From assembly GCF_001514145.1 (NCBI RefSeq), contig NZ_KQ948667.1, positions 124,001 to 188,000 of the forward strand: a stretch of 64,000 nucleotides of DNA, written 5' to 3'. The position numbers were made by a program, and so were the translations under genes. Below the pieces are notes generated by a model. The model did no database searches. It worked only from the letters and a program-made list of their open reading frames with translations, and was not told where the DNA came from. Every line of letters begins with the position of its first letter. The first letter of the stretch is position 1. Positions 1 to 8,278 of the stretch are shown in pieces. The DNA is from Streptomyces canus (GTDB taxonomy: Bacteria; Actinomycetota; Actinomycetes; Streptomycetales; Streptomycetaceae).

Positions 1-1
1 G

Positions 2-406
2 TCCTTCGCCCCGGCCGAGGGCGCGCTGCGGGGCCGCGTCGGTACGCCGGACATCCTCTCCATGCTCGCCCTGGAAGCCGCCCTCGAGGTCTGGGACGGG
101 GTCTCGGTCGAGGCGGTGCGCGCCAAGTCCCTCGCCCTGACGGACTTCTTCCTGGAGTGCGTCGCGTCGTACGCCGGTGAGGGCCGCGTCGAGTGTGTGA
201 CCCCCCTGGCCCACGGGGAGCGGGGCAGCCAGGTCGCGCTGCGCTGCGAGGACGCGGGCGAGGTGATGAAGCGGCTCATCGAGCAGGGCGTGGTGGGCGA
301 CTTCCGGCACCCGGACGTGCTGCGGTTCGGGTTCACGCCGTTGTACGTCGGGTTCGCGGACGTGGAGCGGGCGGCGCGGGTGCTGGGGGAGACGCTCGCC
401 CGCTGA
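2..406 (+). CDS. kynU: Kynureninase, C-terminal part (5' end outside window)
   Basis: The frame is open from the first bases (SFAPAEGALRGRVGTPDILS before the first internal Met) and ends at TGA, so only about the last 134 residues are present. The text is typical of the C-terminal small domain of kynureninase, the PLP enzyme that cleaves kynurenine to anthranilate and alanine: a GTP-DILS segment, a long helix, then a strand ending RFGFTPLYVGFADVERA. The catalytic lysine lies upstream of the window. The next gene on the same strand looks like kynurenine formamidase, the preceding pathway step, which supports the call. Which of the two products is physiologically main is not visible. Confidence 0.85.
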   Translation, partial: SFAPAEGALRGRVGTPDILSMLALEAALEVWDGVSVEAVRAKSLALTDFFLECVASYAGEGRVECVTPLAHGERGSQVALRCEDAGEVMKRLIEQGVVGDFRHPDVLRFGFTPLYVGFADVERAARVLGETLAR

Positions 407-415
407 TCGCTCGTC

Positions 416-700
416 GTGGCGTCGGGCCGGGGTGGCGTACACCCCGGCCCGCGCGGCCACGACGGTCGTGACGTCCTCCGCCACGCAGGGGGCCCGCTCG
501 GCGACCCGTACCTGGTGGAAGTGCCGCAGCGCCTCGGCCGTACGGACACGCGCGGTACGCCCTCAGGGACGGACGGTGCCCGGTTCGGCACGCGTGTCCG
601 CGCACGTCATCGGCCTGATAGCGTCCCGGCCAACGGCCGGATTCCCTTCCAGGAAGCTTCACGGTCCGTCAGATCCGTTTCACCGCTGAGAGGTTGGAGC
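416..700. other. Intergenic region with coding-like bias on the minus strand
   Basis: This 285-base gap between kynU and the hydrolase has no supported gene. On the minus strand, roughly 545 down to 416, one frame reads VRTAEALRHFHQVRVAERAP and continues with nearly every third base G or C, but it has an in-frame TGA just upstream, no ATG, and runs on as antisense of kynU. It may be a decayed remnant or chance. A possible ribosome site (GAGAGG, then GGAG) precedes the hydrolase start at 701. Confidence 0.3.
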
Positions 701-1624
701 ATGCCGGACGACGCCGCAGCCCGTGCCGCCGCAGAAGCCCGTGCCGCGGCCGAGGAGGGGTCGGCCTTCTCGCACGCGGCGGTCGACCCCGACGCCACCG
801 CGGCGTACGGCGCCGACCCCGACCAGGTGATCGACTTCTACGCCCCGCGCGAGGTGCTGTCTCCCGGGGGCGGCCTCGCGCCGCTGGTCGTCGTCCTGCA
901 CGGCGGGGCGTGGCGGGCGCCGTACGACCGGCGCCATGTGACTCCGTTCGCGGACTTCCTGGCACGGCGGGGGTTCGCGGTGGCCAATGTGGAGTACCGA
1001 CGGGGCGGGGTGTCCGTTCCGGGACAGGGCGCTGCCGCCGGGGCCGGTGACGTCGGGCCCGTCGCCGGGCGCTGGCCCGAGACCTTCGACGACGTGGCCG
1101 CCGCGATGGACGCGCTTCCGGCGCTGGTGCGGGAGTTCCTGCCGCAGGCCGACTCGCGCCGCATCGTGGTCACCGGTCACTCCGCGGGCGGTCACCTCGC
1201 GCTGTGGGCGGCGGCCCGGCACCTCCTGCCGGCCGACGCCGTGTGGCGCATCGACCGCCCGGCTCCCTTGCGCGGGGTCGTCGCCCTGGCCCCGATCGCC
1301 GACTTCACGGTCGCCGAGAAGCTGGACGTGTGCGGCGGGGCCTGCCGTCAACTCCTGGGCGGGGAAGAGGGGTTCACCGTGCGTCTGCCGTACGCCGACC
1401 CCGCCCTGCTGCTGCCCACGGGGATCGCGACCACGCTCGTCCAGGGCCGCGCCGACACGGTCGTCCCGCAGGCGGTCGCCGAGGCGTACGCGGACGCGGC
1501 GGCCAAGGCGGGCGAGGTGGTGGGCCTGACGCTGCTGGAGGACGTCGGCCACTTCCCCCTGATCGACCCGGCGGCGGACGCGTGCGCGGTGGTGGCGGAG
1601 GAGATCGCGCAGCTGGCGTGGTGA
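701..1624 (+). CDS. Alpha/beta hydrolase, probable kynurenine formamidase (AFMID/BNA7-like)
   Basis: A 307-residue alpha/beta hydrolase without signal peptide. It has the HGGAW motif at residues 67-71, the oxyanion HGGxW signature of the eukaryotic-type arylformamidase branch. The rest of the triad is visible: nucleophile Ser161 in GHSAGG, Asp252 in QGRADTVVP and His284 in VGHFPL. Because it follows kynureninase on the same strand, N-formylkynurenine hydrolysis is the likely role; bacteria more often use the unrelated metal-dependent KynB. The ATG at 701 is preferred to upstream in-frame starts because GGAG lies just before it and the conserved part begins soon after. A general carboxylesterase is the alternative. 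Confidence 0.75.
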   Translation: MPDDAAARAAAEARAAAEEGSAFSHAAVDPDATAAYGADPDQVIDFYAPREVLSPGGGLAPLVVVLHGGAWRAPYDRRHVTPFADFLARRGFAVANVEYRRGGVSVPGQGAAAGAGDVGPVAGRWPETFDDVAAAMDALPALVREFLPQADSRRIVVTGHSAGGHLALWAAARHLLPADAVWRIDRPAPLRGVVALAPIADFTVAEKLDVCGGACRQLLGGEEGFTVRLPYADPALLLPTGIATTLVQGRADTVVPQAVAEAYADAAAKAGEVVGLTLLEDVGHFPLIDPAADACAVVAEEIAQLAW

Positions 1625-1632
1625 CGTCGGTT

Positions 1633-1680
1633 CCCGGGGCCTGGCCGCCTCCTCCCGGGGCCTGTCCGCCCCCTCCCGGT
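1633..1680. repeat. 21-bp tandem repeat, about 2.3 copies
   Basis: CCCGGGGCCTGGCCGCCTCC followed by T is repeated directly at 1654 with two mismatches, and a third copy begins at 1675 (CCCGGT). It lies immediately downstream of the formamidase stop and upstream of the operator-like motif. Function unknown. Confidence 0.6.
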
Positions 1681-1682
1681 GA

Positions 1683-1701
1683 TACCCGTAATACCTGAGA
1701 G
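1683..1701 (+). promoter_or_regulatory. Operator-like motif, copy 1 (shared with 6127-6145)
   Basis: TACCCGTAATACCTGAGAG is identical at 18 of 19 positions to a motif in front of the second histidine kinase. It lies about 110 bases before the hydrolase gene that heads the hydrolase-acyltransferase-kinase-regulator cluster. Its core resembles an inverted repeat, as expected for a dimeric NarL/LuxR-type regulator. That the adjacent response regulators bind it is inference. Confidence 0.65.
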
Positions 1702-1808
1702 CTACGGCCCCAAAGAGCTCCCTGGCGTGACGCGGACGACAGCCTCCGCTCCGTAACTTCCCATCCATACAAGCCCGATGGCCGGGCGGACGGGGAGGGA
1801 CGAGGACT

Positions 1809-2834
1809 GTGGGGAGCAGCTGGAGGGGTGGGAGCGGGGGCCGCGGTGACGCGCGGCGGCACAGGGGAGACGACCCGCGCTCCCATCGGTGGCGCCGGGC
1901 TCTCCTCGCCGGCCTCATCATGGTCGCGGTGGTGGCCCCCCTGTCCGCGGCCGCCCGCCCGGAGATCCCCGCCCCGCCCCCGGCCACCCTCCCGGGCCTC
2001 ACCGCCTCCACCCTCGACAGGACCTACGCGGCCAACACCGCCAACGCGGCAGAGGCCGCCCGCATGGCCGCCGCCCACGGCGACACCCACCGCGCGGAGG
2101 CGGACCGCGAGATGGCCGCGCCCGACCGGCGTCTGCTCACCTTCGACGGCCGGGGCCCGGGAATGGCGACGGAGGTCTTCGGCGACCTCGCCCGCGCCGA
2201 CCACGTGGCCGTCCTGGTGCCCGGCTCCGACACCTCCCTGGACACCTACGACCGCTTCCGGGCGACGGCGGCGGCCCTGCAGCGGAAACTCACCCGCACC
2301 GCCCCCCACGGCACCCGGACCGCGGTGGTCGCCTGGCTCGGCTACCGCACCCCGGACACGATCAGCACCACGGTCCTGACCACGGACAGGGCGGCCGAAG
2401 CGGCCCCTCACCTGCGCGCGTTCGTACGTCGGCTTCAGGGCGTCGTCGGCCGCCCCACCACCGTTTCCCTCGTCTGCCACTCCTACGGCACGGTCGTCTG
2501 TGCCCGGGCCGCGAGCCACCTGGACATCGACGACCTGGTCCTGGTCGGCAGCCCCGGCACCGGCGCGGACACCGCCGCCGCCCTGCACACCCCCGCCCGG
2601 ATCTGGGCGGCCAGGGGCAAGGACGACTGGGTCGGCGAGGTCCCCCATGTGAGGACCGACCTCTTCGGCGTCACCGTCGGCTTCGGCACCGACCCGGTCT
2701 CCCCGGCCTTCGGCGCGCACGTCTTCGCCGCCGGCGAGGGCGGCCACAGCGACTACTTCAGCCCGGGCTCGGTCTCCCTGGCCAACCTCGCCCGGATCGT
2801 CCTCGGAGACACCGCGGAGGTGACCCGTGCCTGA
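1809..2834 (+). CDS. Membrane-anchored or exported alpha/beta hydrolase (DUF1023/Abhydrolase_8 type)
   Basis: 341 residues from a GTG with a strong ribosome site (GGGAGGGACGAGGA) just upstream. An Arg-rich N-terminus is followed by one hydrophobic helix at about residues 31-48 (LLAGLIMVAVVAPLSAAA), so it is anchored in or exported across the membrane. The C-terminal half is an alpha/beta hydrolase with nucleophile Ser225 in VCHSYGTVV and a conserved DDLVLVGSPGTG segment, matching the DUF1023 family common in actinobacteria; substrates of the family are unknown. Its stop overlaps the start of the acyltransferase gene, so they are translationally coupled and precede a two-component system that may control them. 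Confidence 0.75.
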   Translation: MGSSWRGGSGGRGDARRHRGDDPRSHRWRRALLAGLIMVAVVAPLSAAARPEIPAPPPATLPGLTASTLDRTYAANTANAAEAARMAAAHGDTHRAEADREMAAPDRRLLTFDGRGPGMATEVFGDLARADHVAVLVPGSDTSLDTYDRFRATAAALQRKLTRTAPHGTRTAVVAWLGYRTPDTISTTVLTTDRAAEAAPHLRAFVRRLQGVVGRPTTVSLVCHSYGTVVCARAASHLDIDDLVLVGSPGTGADTAAALHTPARIWAARGKDDWVGEVPHVRTDLFGVTVGFGTDPVSPAFGAHVFAAGEGGHSDYFSPGSVSLANLARIVLGDTAEVTRA

Positions 2835-4068
2835 GACCCACCACACCCGGGGCGGCGTACGCGACGGCATACGCCACGGTGCGGACGGCATACGCCGGGC
2901 CGCCGACCGGATCGACGCGGCGACACCCCCCGAGCGGGACCGTGCCGTCGACGCCCTGCGCGCCTTCGCGATCCTCGGCGTCGTCCTCGGCCACTGGCTG
3001 GTGACGGCCCTGGTCGCCGACGGCGGCGCCCTGCACACCGCGAGCCCGCTGCAGCACATGCCCTGGCTGGCCCCGATCTCCTGGGCCTTCCAGACCCTGG
3101 CCGTGTTCTTCCTGGTGGGCGGCCATGTGGCGACACGCGGCTACACCTCGGCACGCGCCCGCGGGACGACGTACGGACAGTGGCTGACGAGCCGTCTGTC
3201 GCGGCTCTTCAAGCCGGTGGCCGTCGTCCTCGCCCTGTGGACGGTGGTGGCGACGGCCCTGCTGCTGACGGGAGCTCAGTTCGAGACGGTCCGCACGCTG
3301 GTCAAACTCGCCCTGTCCCCGATGTGGTTCCTCCTGGTCTTCAGCGCGCTGACGGCCGCGACCCCGCTGCTGCTGCGGCTCCACCCGCTGTGGCCGCTGG
3401 TCGTCGTCCTGCACGTGGACATCGTGCGCTTCGGGCTCGGCGGCCCCGACTGGCTCGGCTGGGTCAACCTGGCGGCGGGCTGGCTGGTGCCGTACACCGT
3501 GGGCGCCGCGTGGACGCGGGGCGAGCTGGAGGGGCGGCGCGCCGGATGGCTGCTGTTCGGGGGCGGTGCGGTGGTGACCGCGGTGCTCGTCGCCGGGGCG
3601 GGGTATCCGGCGTCGATGGTCGGGGTGCCGGGTGCCTCCGTCTCCAACCTGAACCCGCCGACGCTGGCCGCCGTCACCTTCGGACTGGCGCAGTGCGGCC
3701 TCGCCCTGCTGCTGCGCGACCGGTTGCGCAGGGGTATGCGACGCCCTGCGGCCTGGGCGGCGGTGGCGCTGGTCAACCTCTCCGCGATGACGATCTTCCT
3801 GTGGCATCAGACGGCGCTGATGGCCACCACGGCCACCGGCCTCGCCGCGGGCCGGCTGCCCGGCCTGCACACCGTCCCCGACGGACTGGGCTGGGTGGCG
3901 GCCCGGCTGGCCTGGCTCCCGGTCTTCGTCCTCGCCCTGGCGGTGTGTTGGTCGGCCTTCCGGTCCTTCGAGCAGGGGCCGCGCAGGGTCGGCGGCCGGC
4001 CGTCACGGGTGATCCGTGTCCACCGCCGTACGGAGCCGGCCGCAGCGGAGGAGGCGCGTCGTGCCTAG
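2827..4068 (+). CDS. Acyltransferase 3 family membrane protein
   Basis: 413 residues, about ten hydrophobic segments. The N-terminal RAVDALRAFAILGVVLGHW carries the Arg and His expected for membrane acyltransferase-3 proteins, which O-acylate sugars, cell-wall polymers or lipids at the membrane using cytoplasmic acyl-CoA. The late segment MTIFLWHQTALM also fits. It starts at GTG overlapping the end of the hydrolase gene and its stop overlaps the start of the sensor kinase, making a four-gene coupled operon through 6111. The acceptor is unknown; a paired hydrolase and acyltransferase under one regulator suggests envelope modification. Confidence 0.8.
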   Translation: MPETHHTRGGVRDGIRHGADGIRRAADRIDAATPPERDRAVDALRAFAILGVVLGHWLVTALVADGGALHTASPLQHMPWLAPISWAFQTLAVFFLVGGHVATRGYTSARARGTTYGQWLTSRLSRLFKPVAVVLALWTVVATALLLTGAQFETVRTLVKLALSPMWFLLVFSALTAATPLLLRLHPLWPLVVVLHVDIVRFGLGGPDWLGWVNLAAGWLVPYTVGAAWTRGELEGRRAGWLLFGGGAVVTAVLVAGAGYPASMVGVPGASVSNLNPPTLAAVTFGLAQCGLALLLRDRLRRGMRRPAAWAAVALVNLSAMTIFLWHQTALMATTATGLAAGRLPGLHTVPDGLGWVAARLAWLPVFVLALAVCWSAFRSFEQGPRRVGGRPSRVIRVHRRTEPAAAEEARRA

Positions 4069-5431
4069 GGTGGTCGGCGTGACGGAGACGGGGAGCCGGC
4101 AGCTGGTGGTCGGCCGCATGCGGCGCTGGCTGCATGTGCTGCGCGAGGACCTGTGCACGCTGCGGGTCGATCCGCTGCCCCCGTCGGTGTGGCTGCGGTG
4201 GCTGCCGCACGCGGTGATGTGCATGGTGGCCTTCGGGGTCACGGTCGGCGCCGTGGCGCAACTCTCGGACAACGGCGGGGTGGGGCTCACGCTCGCCTTC
4301 GCGATCGGTCTCGCACAGGGGGCCGTCGTCGTGTTGGCGCTGTGGCGGCCGCTCCCGGCGTGGTGGTTCTCGACCATCGCCATGGTGGTCGGCGCCATCG
4401 AGGTCCGCCGTCAGCTGCTGGCCGGCGGCGCGCACGACTTCACCTGGCCCTGGAGCACCGCCGGACTCATCGGGCACATGGCCGTGTTGCTGCTGCTCGC
4501 CCTCAGGGTGCCCATGCGCGTGGCCGTCGAGGCGCTGGCGGTGACCCTGCTTCTCACCTACCTCATCGAGGGCGTGCTGGGTGCGGCCGACTTCCAGCCG
4601 ACCGGGGTGCTCGCAGTCACCCTGTTCACCGTGGTGGTGGTGCTGGGCACCGCCCTGCGCGGGCGCCGAGAGGCGAGCAAGGCGCTCGTCGAGCAGACCA
4701 CCCTCACCGCCGAGGAGCGGGCCCGCCGCACCCTGCTGGAGGAGCGCAGCCGTATCGCGCGCGAACTGCACGACGTCGTCGCCCACCACATGTCCGTCAT
4801 CTCGATCCAGGCACAGGTCGCCCCGCACCTCGTCGAGAACCCGTCCGAAGAGCTCCGGGAGAACCTCGACGGCATCCGGCAGAACGCGCTGGAGGCGCTG
4901 ACCGAACTGCGCCGGGTCCTGGGCGTGCTGCGGGCCGAGCACCCCGAGACGCCGGAGCGGCCCGCCGACCCTGCCACCGGCACCGCGCCGCACGCCCCGC
5001 AGCCCACCCTCGACCGGCTCGACGCGCTGGTGGAGAACACCCGGGCGGCCGGAACGGCCGTCGAGGTCGACGTGCGAGGTGTCCGGAGGCCGCTGCCGCC
5101 CGGCGTGGACCTGTCGGCGTACCGGATCGTGCAGGAGGCGCTGAGCAACGTCCTGCGTCACGCGCCCGGCGCGACCGCCTCCGTCTCGCTCGTCCACTAC
5201 GTGCACGGCGTGGACGTACGGGTCGTCAACTCACGGCCCACCCGCAGCGTGCCGTCCTCCCCGGGCGCGGGGCACGGCCTGCTCGGCATGCGGGAGCGGG
5301 CCGCGATGCTCGGCGGCACCCTGCGCGCCGGCCCCCGCCCCGACGGCGGCTACGAGGTGGCCGCGTATCTTCCGACGGCACCCCCGGGCGCGCCCGGTCA
5401 GCTCACCGACCCGAAGGACGACACCGCATGA
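4061..5431 (+). CDS. Sensor histidine kinase, NarL/DesK-type (HisKA_3), copy 1
   Basis: 456 residues. The GTG at 4061 is chosen because GGAGGAGG lies six bases upstream and it overlaps the previous stop by eight bases; a GTG at 4016 is in frame but would overlap far more. About six membrane helices fill residues 30-210 with almost no extracellular loop, suggesting membrane-state or intramembrane sensing. Then come the HisKA_3 H-box with phosphoacceptor His237 (ARELHDVVAHHMS), the N-box YRIVQEALSNVLRHA and a GHGLLGMRERA ATP-lid motif. It is coupled to its response regulator by ATGA overlap and is a tandem paralogue of the kinase at 6211. Confidence 0.9.
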   Translation: MPRVVGVTETGSRQLVVGRMRRWLHVLREDLCTLRVDPLPPSVWLRWLPHAVMCMVAFGVTVGAVAQLSDNGGVGLTLAFAIGLAQGAVVVLALWRPLPAWWFSTIAMVVGAIEVRRQLLAGGAHDFTWPWSTAGLIGHMAVLLLLALRVPMRVAVEALAVTLLLTYLIEGVLGAADFQPTGVLAVTLFTVVVVLGTALRGRREASKALVEQTTLTAEERARRTLLEERSRIARELHDVVAHHMSVISIQAQVAPHLVENPSEELRENLDGIRQNALEALTELRRVLGVLRAEHPETPERPADPATGTAPHAPQPTLDRLDALVENTRAAGTAVEVDVRGVRRPLPPGVDLSAYRIVQEALSNVLRHAPGATASVSLVHYVHGVDVRVVNSRPTRSVPSSPGAGHGLLGMRERAAMLGGTLRAGPRPDGGYEVAAYLPTAPPGAPGQLTDPKDDTA

Positions 5432-6111
5432 CGAGCGGCACGAGCGGCAGCATCCGCGTACTGATCGCCGACGACCAGCAGATGGTCCGGCAGGGCTTCA
5501 GCGTGCTGCTGGGCGCCCAGCCCGGCATCGAGGTGATCGGGCAGGCGGTCGACGGCCTCGACGCGATCGCCAAGGTCGCCGAACTCGTCCCGGACGTCGT
5601 CCTGATGGACATCCGGATGCCCGAGCTGGGCGGCATCGAGGCCACCCGCCGCATCACGGGTGAGCGCCCGGAGATCAGGGTCCTGGTGCTGACCACCTTC
5701 GACCTCGACGAGTACGTGTACGAGGCGCTGCGGGCCGGCGCGTCCGGGTTCCTGCTGAAGGACGCCTCCGCGGAGCAGCTCGCCGAGGCCGTGCGGGTGG
5801 TGGCGGCCGGGGACGCGCTGCTCGCGCCCGGCATCACCCGGCGGCTGCTCGCCGAGTTCTCCCGCCTCGACAACCGGCCCCGCTCCCCGCTCAAGAGCCG
5901 GGTCGGCGAGCTGACCGAGCGGGAGACGGAAGTCCTTGCCCTGATCGCGCAGGGCCTGTCGAACGCGGAGATCGCCGACCGGCTCGTGGTGGCCGAGCAG
6001 ACGGTGAAGACCCACGTGGGACGCATCCTGGTGAAGCTGGGCCTCAGGGACCGTACGCAGGCGGCGGTGTTCGCGTACGAGTCGGGGCTGGTGCGGCCGT
6101 CGGGTTACTGA
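5428..6111 (+). CDS. NarL/FixJ-family response regulator, copy 1
   Basis: 227 residues: receiver domain with phosphoacceptor Asp61 in VVLMDIRMPELGG, then a LuxR-type helix-turn-helix (LTERETEVLALIAQGLSNAE ...VKTHVGRIL) near the C-terminus. Its ATG overlaps the kinase stop (ATGA). It probably binds an inverted or direct repeat; the motif shared at 1683 and 6127 is the obvious candidate. It is closely similar to the regulator at 7578, so cross-talk or a shared target set is plausible. Confidence 0.92.
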   Translation: MTSGTSGSIRVLIADDQQMVRQGFSVLLGAQPGIEVIGQAVDGLDAIAKVAELVPDVVLMDIRMPELGGIEATRRITGERPEIRVLVLTTFDLDEYVYEALRAGASGFLLKDASAEQLAEAVRVVAAGDALLAPGITRRLLAEFSRLDNRPRSPLKSRVGELTERETEVLALIAQGLSNAEIADRLVVAEQTVKTHVGRILVKLGLRDRTQAAVFAYESGLVRPSGY

Positions 6112-6124
6112 TCAGCCGCCCTCC

Positions 6125-6145
6125 GGTACCCGTAGTACCTGAGAG
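6125..6145 (+). promoter_or_regulatory. Operator-like motif, copy 2
   Basis: The core is a perfect inverted repeat, GGTAC-CCGTA-GTACC (6125-6139). With the following bases, TACCCGTAGTACCTGAGAG matches the site at 1683-1701 at 18 of 19 positions. It lies 66 bases before the second histidine kinase and just after the first response regulator. Confidence 0.7.
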
Positions 6146-6197
6146 GGATACCGAAGGACCCGTCTCGCTGGTGACGACGGTGACCCCCGCCCCCGCC

Positions 6198-6210
6198 TAC
6201 CGTTCTGAAC
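6198..6210 (+). promoter_or_regulatory. Probable leaderless promoter -10 for kinase 2
   Basis: TACCGT at 6198-6203 ends seven bases before the GTG at 6211, and no Shine-Dalgarno sequence precedes that GTG, so transcription and translation probably start at the same base. Confidence 0.5.
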
Positions 6211-7581
6211 GTGACCGATACGACCGAGACGCACATGACACCTCCGCACGGCGGCAGCGGCGGGTACGACGCGTACAAGTTCCGCAGCCCGGAGTTCAGA
6301 GCCGCTGTGGACGCCCTGCGCGGCCTGCGGCACGACCTGATCAGTCAGGCCTTCGCCTACCACCCGCTCCCTCCCATGCGCGTCGACAAGGGGCTCTCCC
6401 GCCGCCTGTCCGGCCGGCTTCGCGAATACGCGGTCTGGACGCCCCACGCGCTGATCACCGCGGTCGGCCTGATCGCGATGCTCATCGCCTCGGACAACTG
6501 GGGGTACGGCGCGGTCACCAACCTCTTCGCCGGTGTGCTCGCCCTTGTCCCGATCCTGCTGACCATGGTGCGGCCGGTGCTCGCGTTCTGGCTGTCGCTC
6601 GGCGGGACCGCGATCACCTACCAGATGTTGAACGGCGCGTCCGACGAGTGGCCGTGGATGGCCGGCAGCTTCGCCTGCCACCTCGTGGTGCTCACGGTCG
6701 TGGCGATACGCACCCGGCCGCGCACGGCGGTGTGGATGTGGCTGCTGACCGGGGGGTACAGCCTGATCTGGGAAGGCGGACTGGGCGGCCCGCACTACTA
6801 CCGTTCCAACACCATGGAGCTGCTGTTCATCTCCGCCTTGTCCCTGCTCGCCGTCAGCGTCTGGCACATACGCCGTGACGCCCAGGAGACGGTGACCGCC
6901 CAGCAGACGGTGACCGCGCACGAGCGATCCCGCCGCACGCTCCTCGAGGAGCGCACGACCATCGCCCGCGAGCTGCACGACGTGGTCGCCCACCACATGT
7001 CGGTCGTCGCCATCCAGGCGGAGGCCGCGCCCTACCGGGTGGAGAACCCGCCCCCGGAGCTGGAGAAGGCGTTCGCCACCATCCGGGAGAACGCGGTGGC
7101 GGCCCTGACCGAGCTGCGCCGGGTCCTCGGAGTGGTCCGCGCCGAGGACTACGAAGCACCGGACGCCCCGCAGCCCACCCTCGCCGACCTGGACGCCCTG
7201 CTCGACAATGTGCGGGAGGCGGGGCTGAGCGTCGACAAGGCGGTCACCGGGGCGGTGCGCGAACTCCCGCAGGGCGTCGAGCTGTCGGCGTACCGGATCG
7301 TCCAGGAGGCGCTGAGCAACACCCTGCGTCACGCCCCGGGGGCGAGCGCACGGGTCGAGATCGGATACGTCCTGGGCGGCCTGGGCCTGCGCATAGTCAA
7401 CGGCCCGCGGCCCGAGCTGTCGCTGCTGAAGCCCTCGCCCGGAGCGGGCCACGGCCTCACCGGCATGCGGGAGCGGGTCTCCATGCTGAACGGCGAGATG
7501 ACGGCGGGTGCCACGGACGAGGGAGGGTACGAGGTGGCGGTGTTCCTCCCGGTGCCGCTCAGGGACGAGGGTGACGCATGA
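6211..7581 (+). CDS. Sensor histidine kinase, NarL/DesK-type (HisKA_3), copy 2
   Basis: 456 residues. After a hydrophilic N-terminus come several membrane helices (about residues 75-225), then the HisKA_3 domain with phosphoacceptor His256 (ARELHDVVAHHMS), the N-box YRIVQEALSNTLRHA and the ATP lid GHGLTGMRERV. Architecture and sequence mark it as a tandem duplicate of the kinase at 4061, though the membrane part has diverged more than the catalytic part. The GTG start has no ribosome site and is probably leaderless. It overlaps its regulator by ATGA. Confidence 0.9.
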   Translation: MTDTTETHMTPPHGGSGGYDAYKFRSPEFRAAVDALRGLRHDLISQAFAYHPLPPMRVDKGLSRRLSGRLREYAVWTPHALITAVGLIAMLIASDNWGYGAVTNLFAGVLALVPILLTMVRPVLAFWLSLGGTAITYQMLNGASDEWPWMAGSFACHLVVLTVVAIRTRPRTAVWMWLLTGGYSLIWEGGLGGPHYYRSNTMELLFISALSLLAVSVWHIRRDAQETVTAQQTVTAHERSRRTLLEERTTIARELHDVVAHHMSVVAIQAEAAPYRVENPPPELEKAFATIRENAVAALTELRRVLGVVRAEDYEAPDAPQPTLADLDALLDNVREAGLSVDKAVTGAVRELPQGVELSAYRIVQEALSNTLRHAPGASARVEIGYVLGGLGLRIVNGPRPELSLLKPSPGAGHGLTGMRERVSMLNGEMTAGATDEGGYEVAVFLPVPLRDEGDA

Positions 7582-8243
7582 CGATCCGGGTCCTGGTCGC
7601 GGACGACCAGATGATGGTCCGCGAGGGCTTCTCGGTGCTGCTGAACGCGATGCCGGGCATCGAGGTGGTCGGCGAGGCCGTCAACGGCCGCGAGGCGGTC
7701 GACCGGGTCCGTGAACTCGCCCCGGACGTGGTCCTGATGGACATCCGGATGCCGGAGCTGAACGGCATCGAGGCGACCAGGGAGATCGTGGCGGCGGACG
7801 GCACGGCGAAGGTCCTGGTCCTGACGACCTTCGACCTCGACGAGTACGTCTACCAGGCCCTGCGCGCTGGAGCCTCGGGCTTCCTCCTCAAGGACGCCTC
7901 GGCCCGTCAACTCGCCGAGGGGGTAAGGGTGGTGGCCTCCGGCGAGGCTCTCCTCGCGCCCTCGGTCACCAAACGCCTGATCACGGAGTTCTCCAAACTC
8001 TCCGAGTCCCCCCGCCTCATGACCTCCGCGCACTCGGCCTACGGCGACCTCACCGACCGTGAGACGGAGGTCCTGATCCTGATCGCGCAGGGCCTGTCGA
8101 ACTCGGAGATGGCCGAGCGGCTGATGGTCGCCGAGTCGACGATCAAGACCCACGTCAGCCGCATCCTCGTGAAGCTGGGCCTCAGGGACCGTACACAGGC
8201 GGCGGTGTTCGCGTACGAGGCGCGGCTGGTGACGCCGGGGTAG
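7578..8243 (+). CDS. NarL/FixJ-family response regulator, copy 2
   Basis: 221 residues: receiver with Asp55 in VVLMDIRMPELNG and a C-terminal LuxR-type helix-turn-helix (LTDRETEVLILIAQGLSNSE ...IKTHVSRIL). It is the partner of kinase 2 and a paralogue of the regulator at 5428; the recognition helices differ slightly (VAEQTVKTHVG against VAESTIKTHVS). Its stop lies 35 bases from the convergent MerR-clamp gene. Confidence 0.92.
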   Translation: MTIRVLVADDQMMVREGFSVLLNAMPGIEVVGEAVNGREAVDRVRELAPDVVLMDIRMPELNGIEATREIVAADGTAKVLVLTTFDLDEYVYQALRAGASGFLLKDASARQLAEGVRVVASGEALLAPSVTKRLITEFSKLSESPRLMTSAHSAYGDLTDRETEVLILIAQGLSNSEMAERLMVAESTIKTHVSRILVKLGLRDRTQAAVFAYEARLVTPG

Positions 8244-8278
8244 GGGGTGTGCGGTCCTCTTGGCGACGTGGCGTGGCG

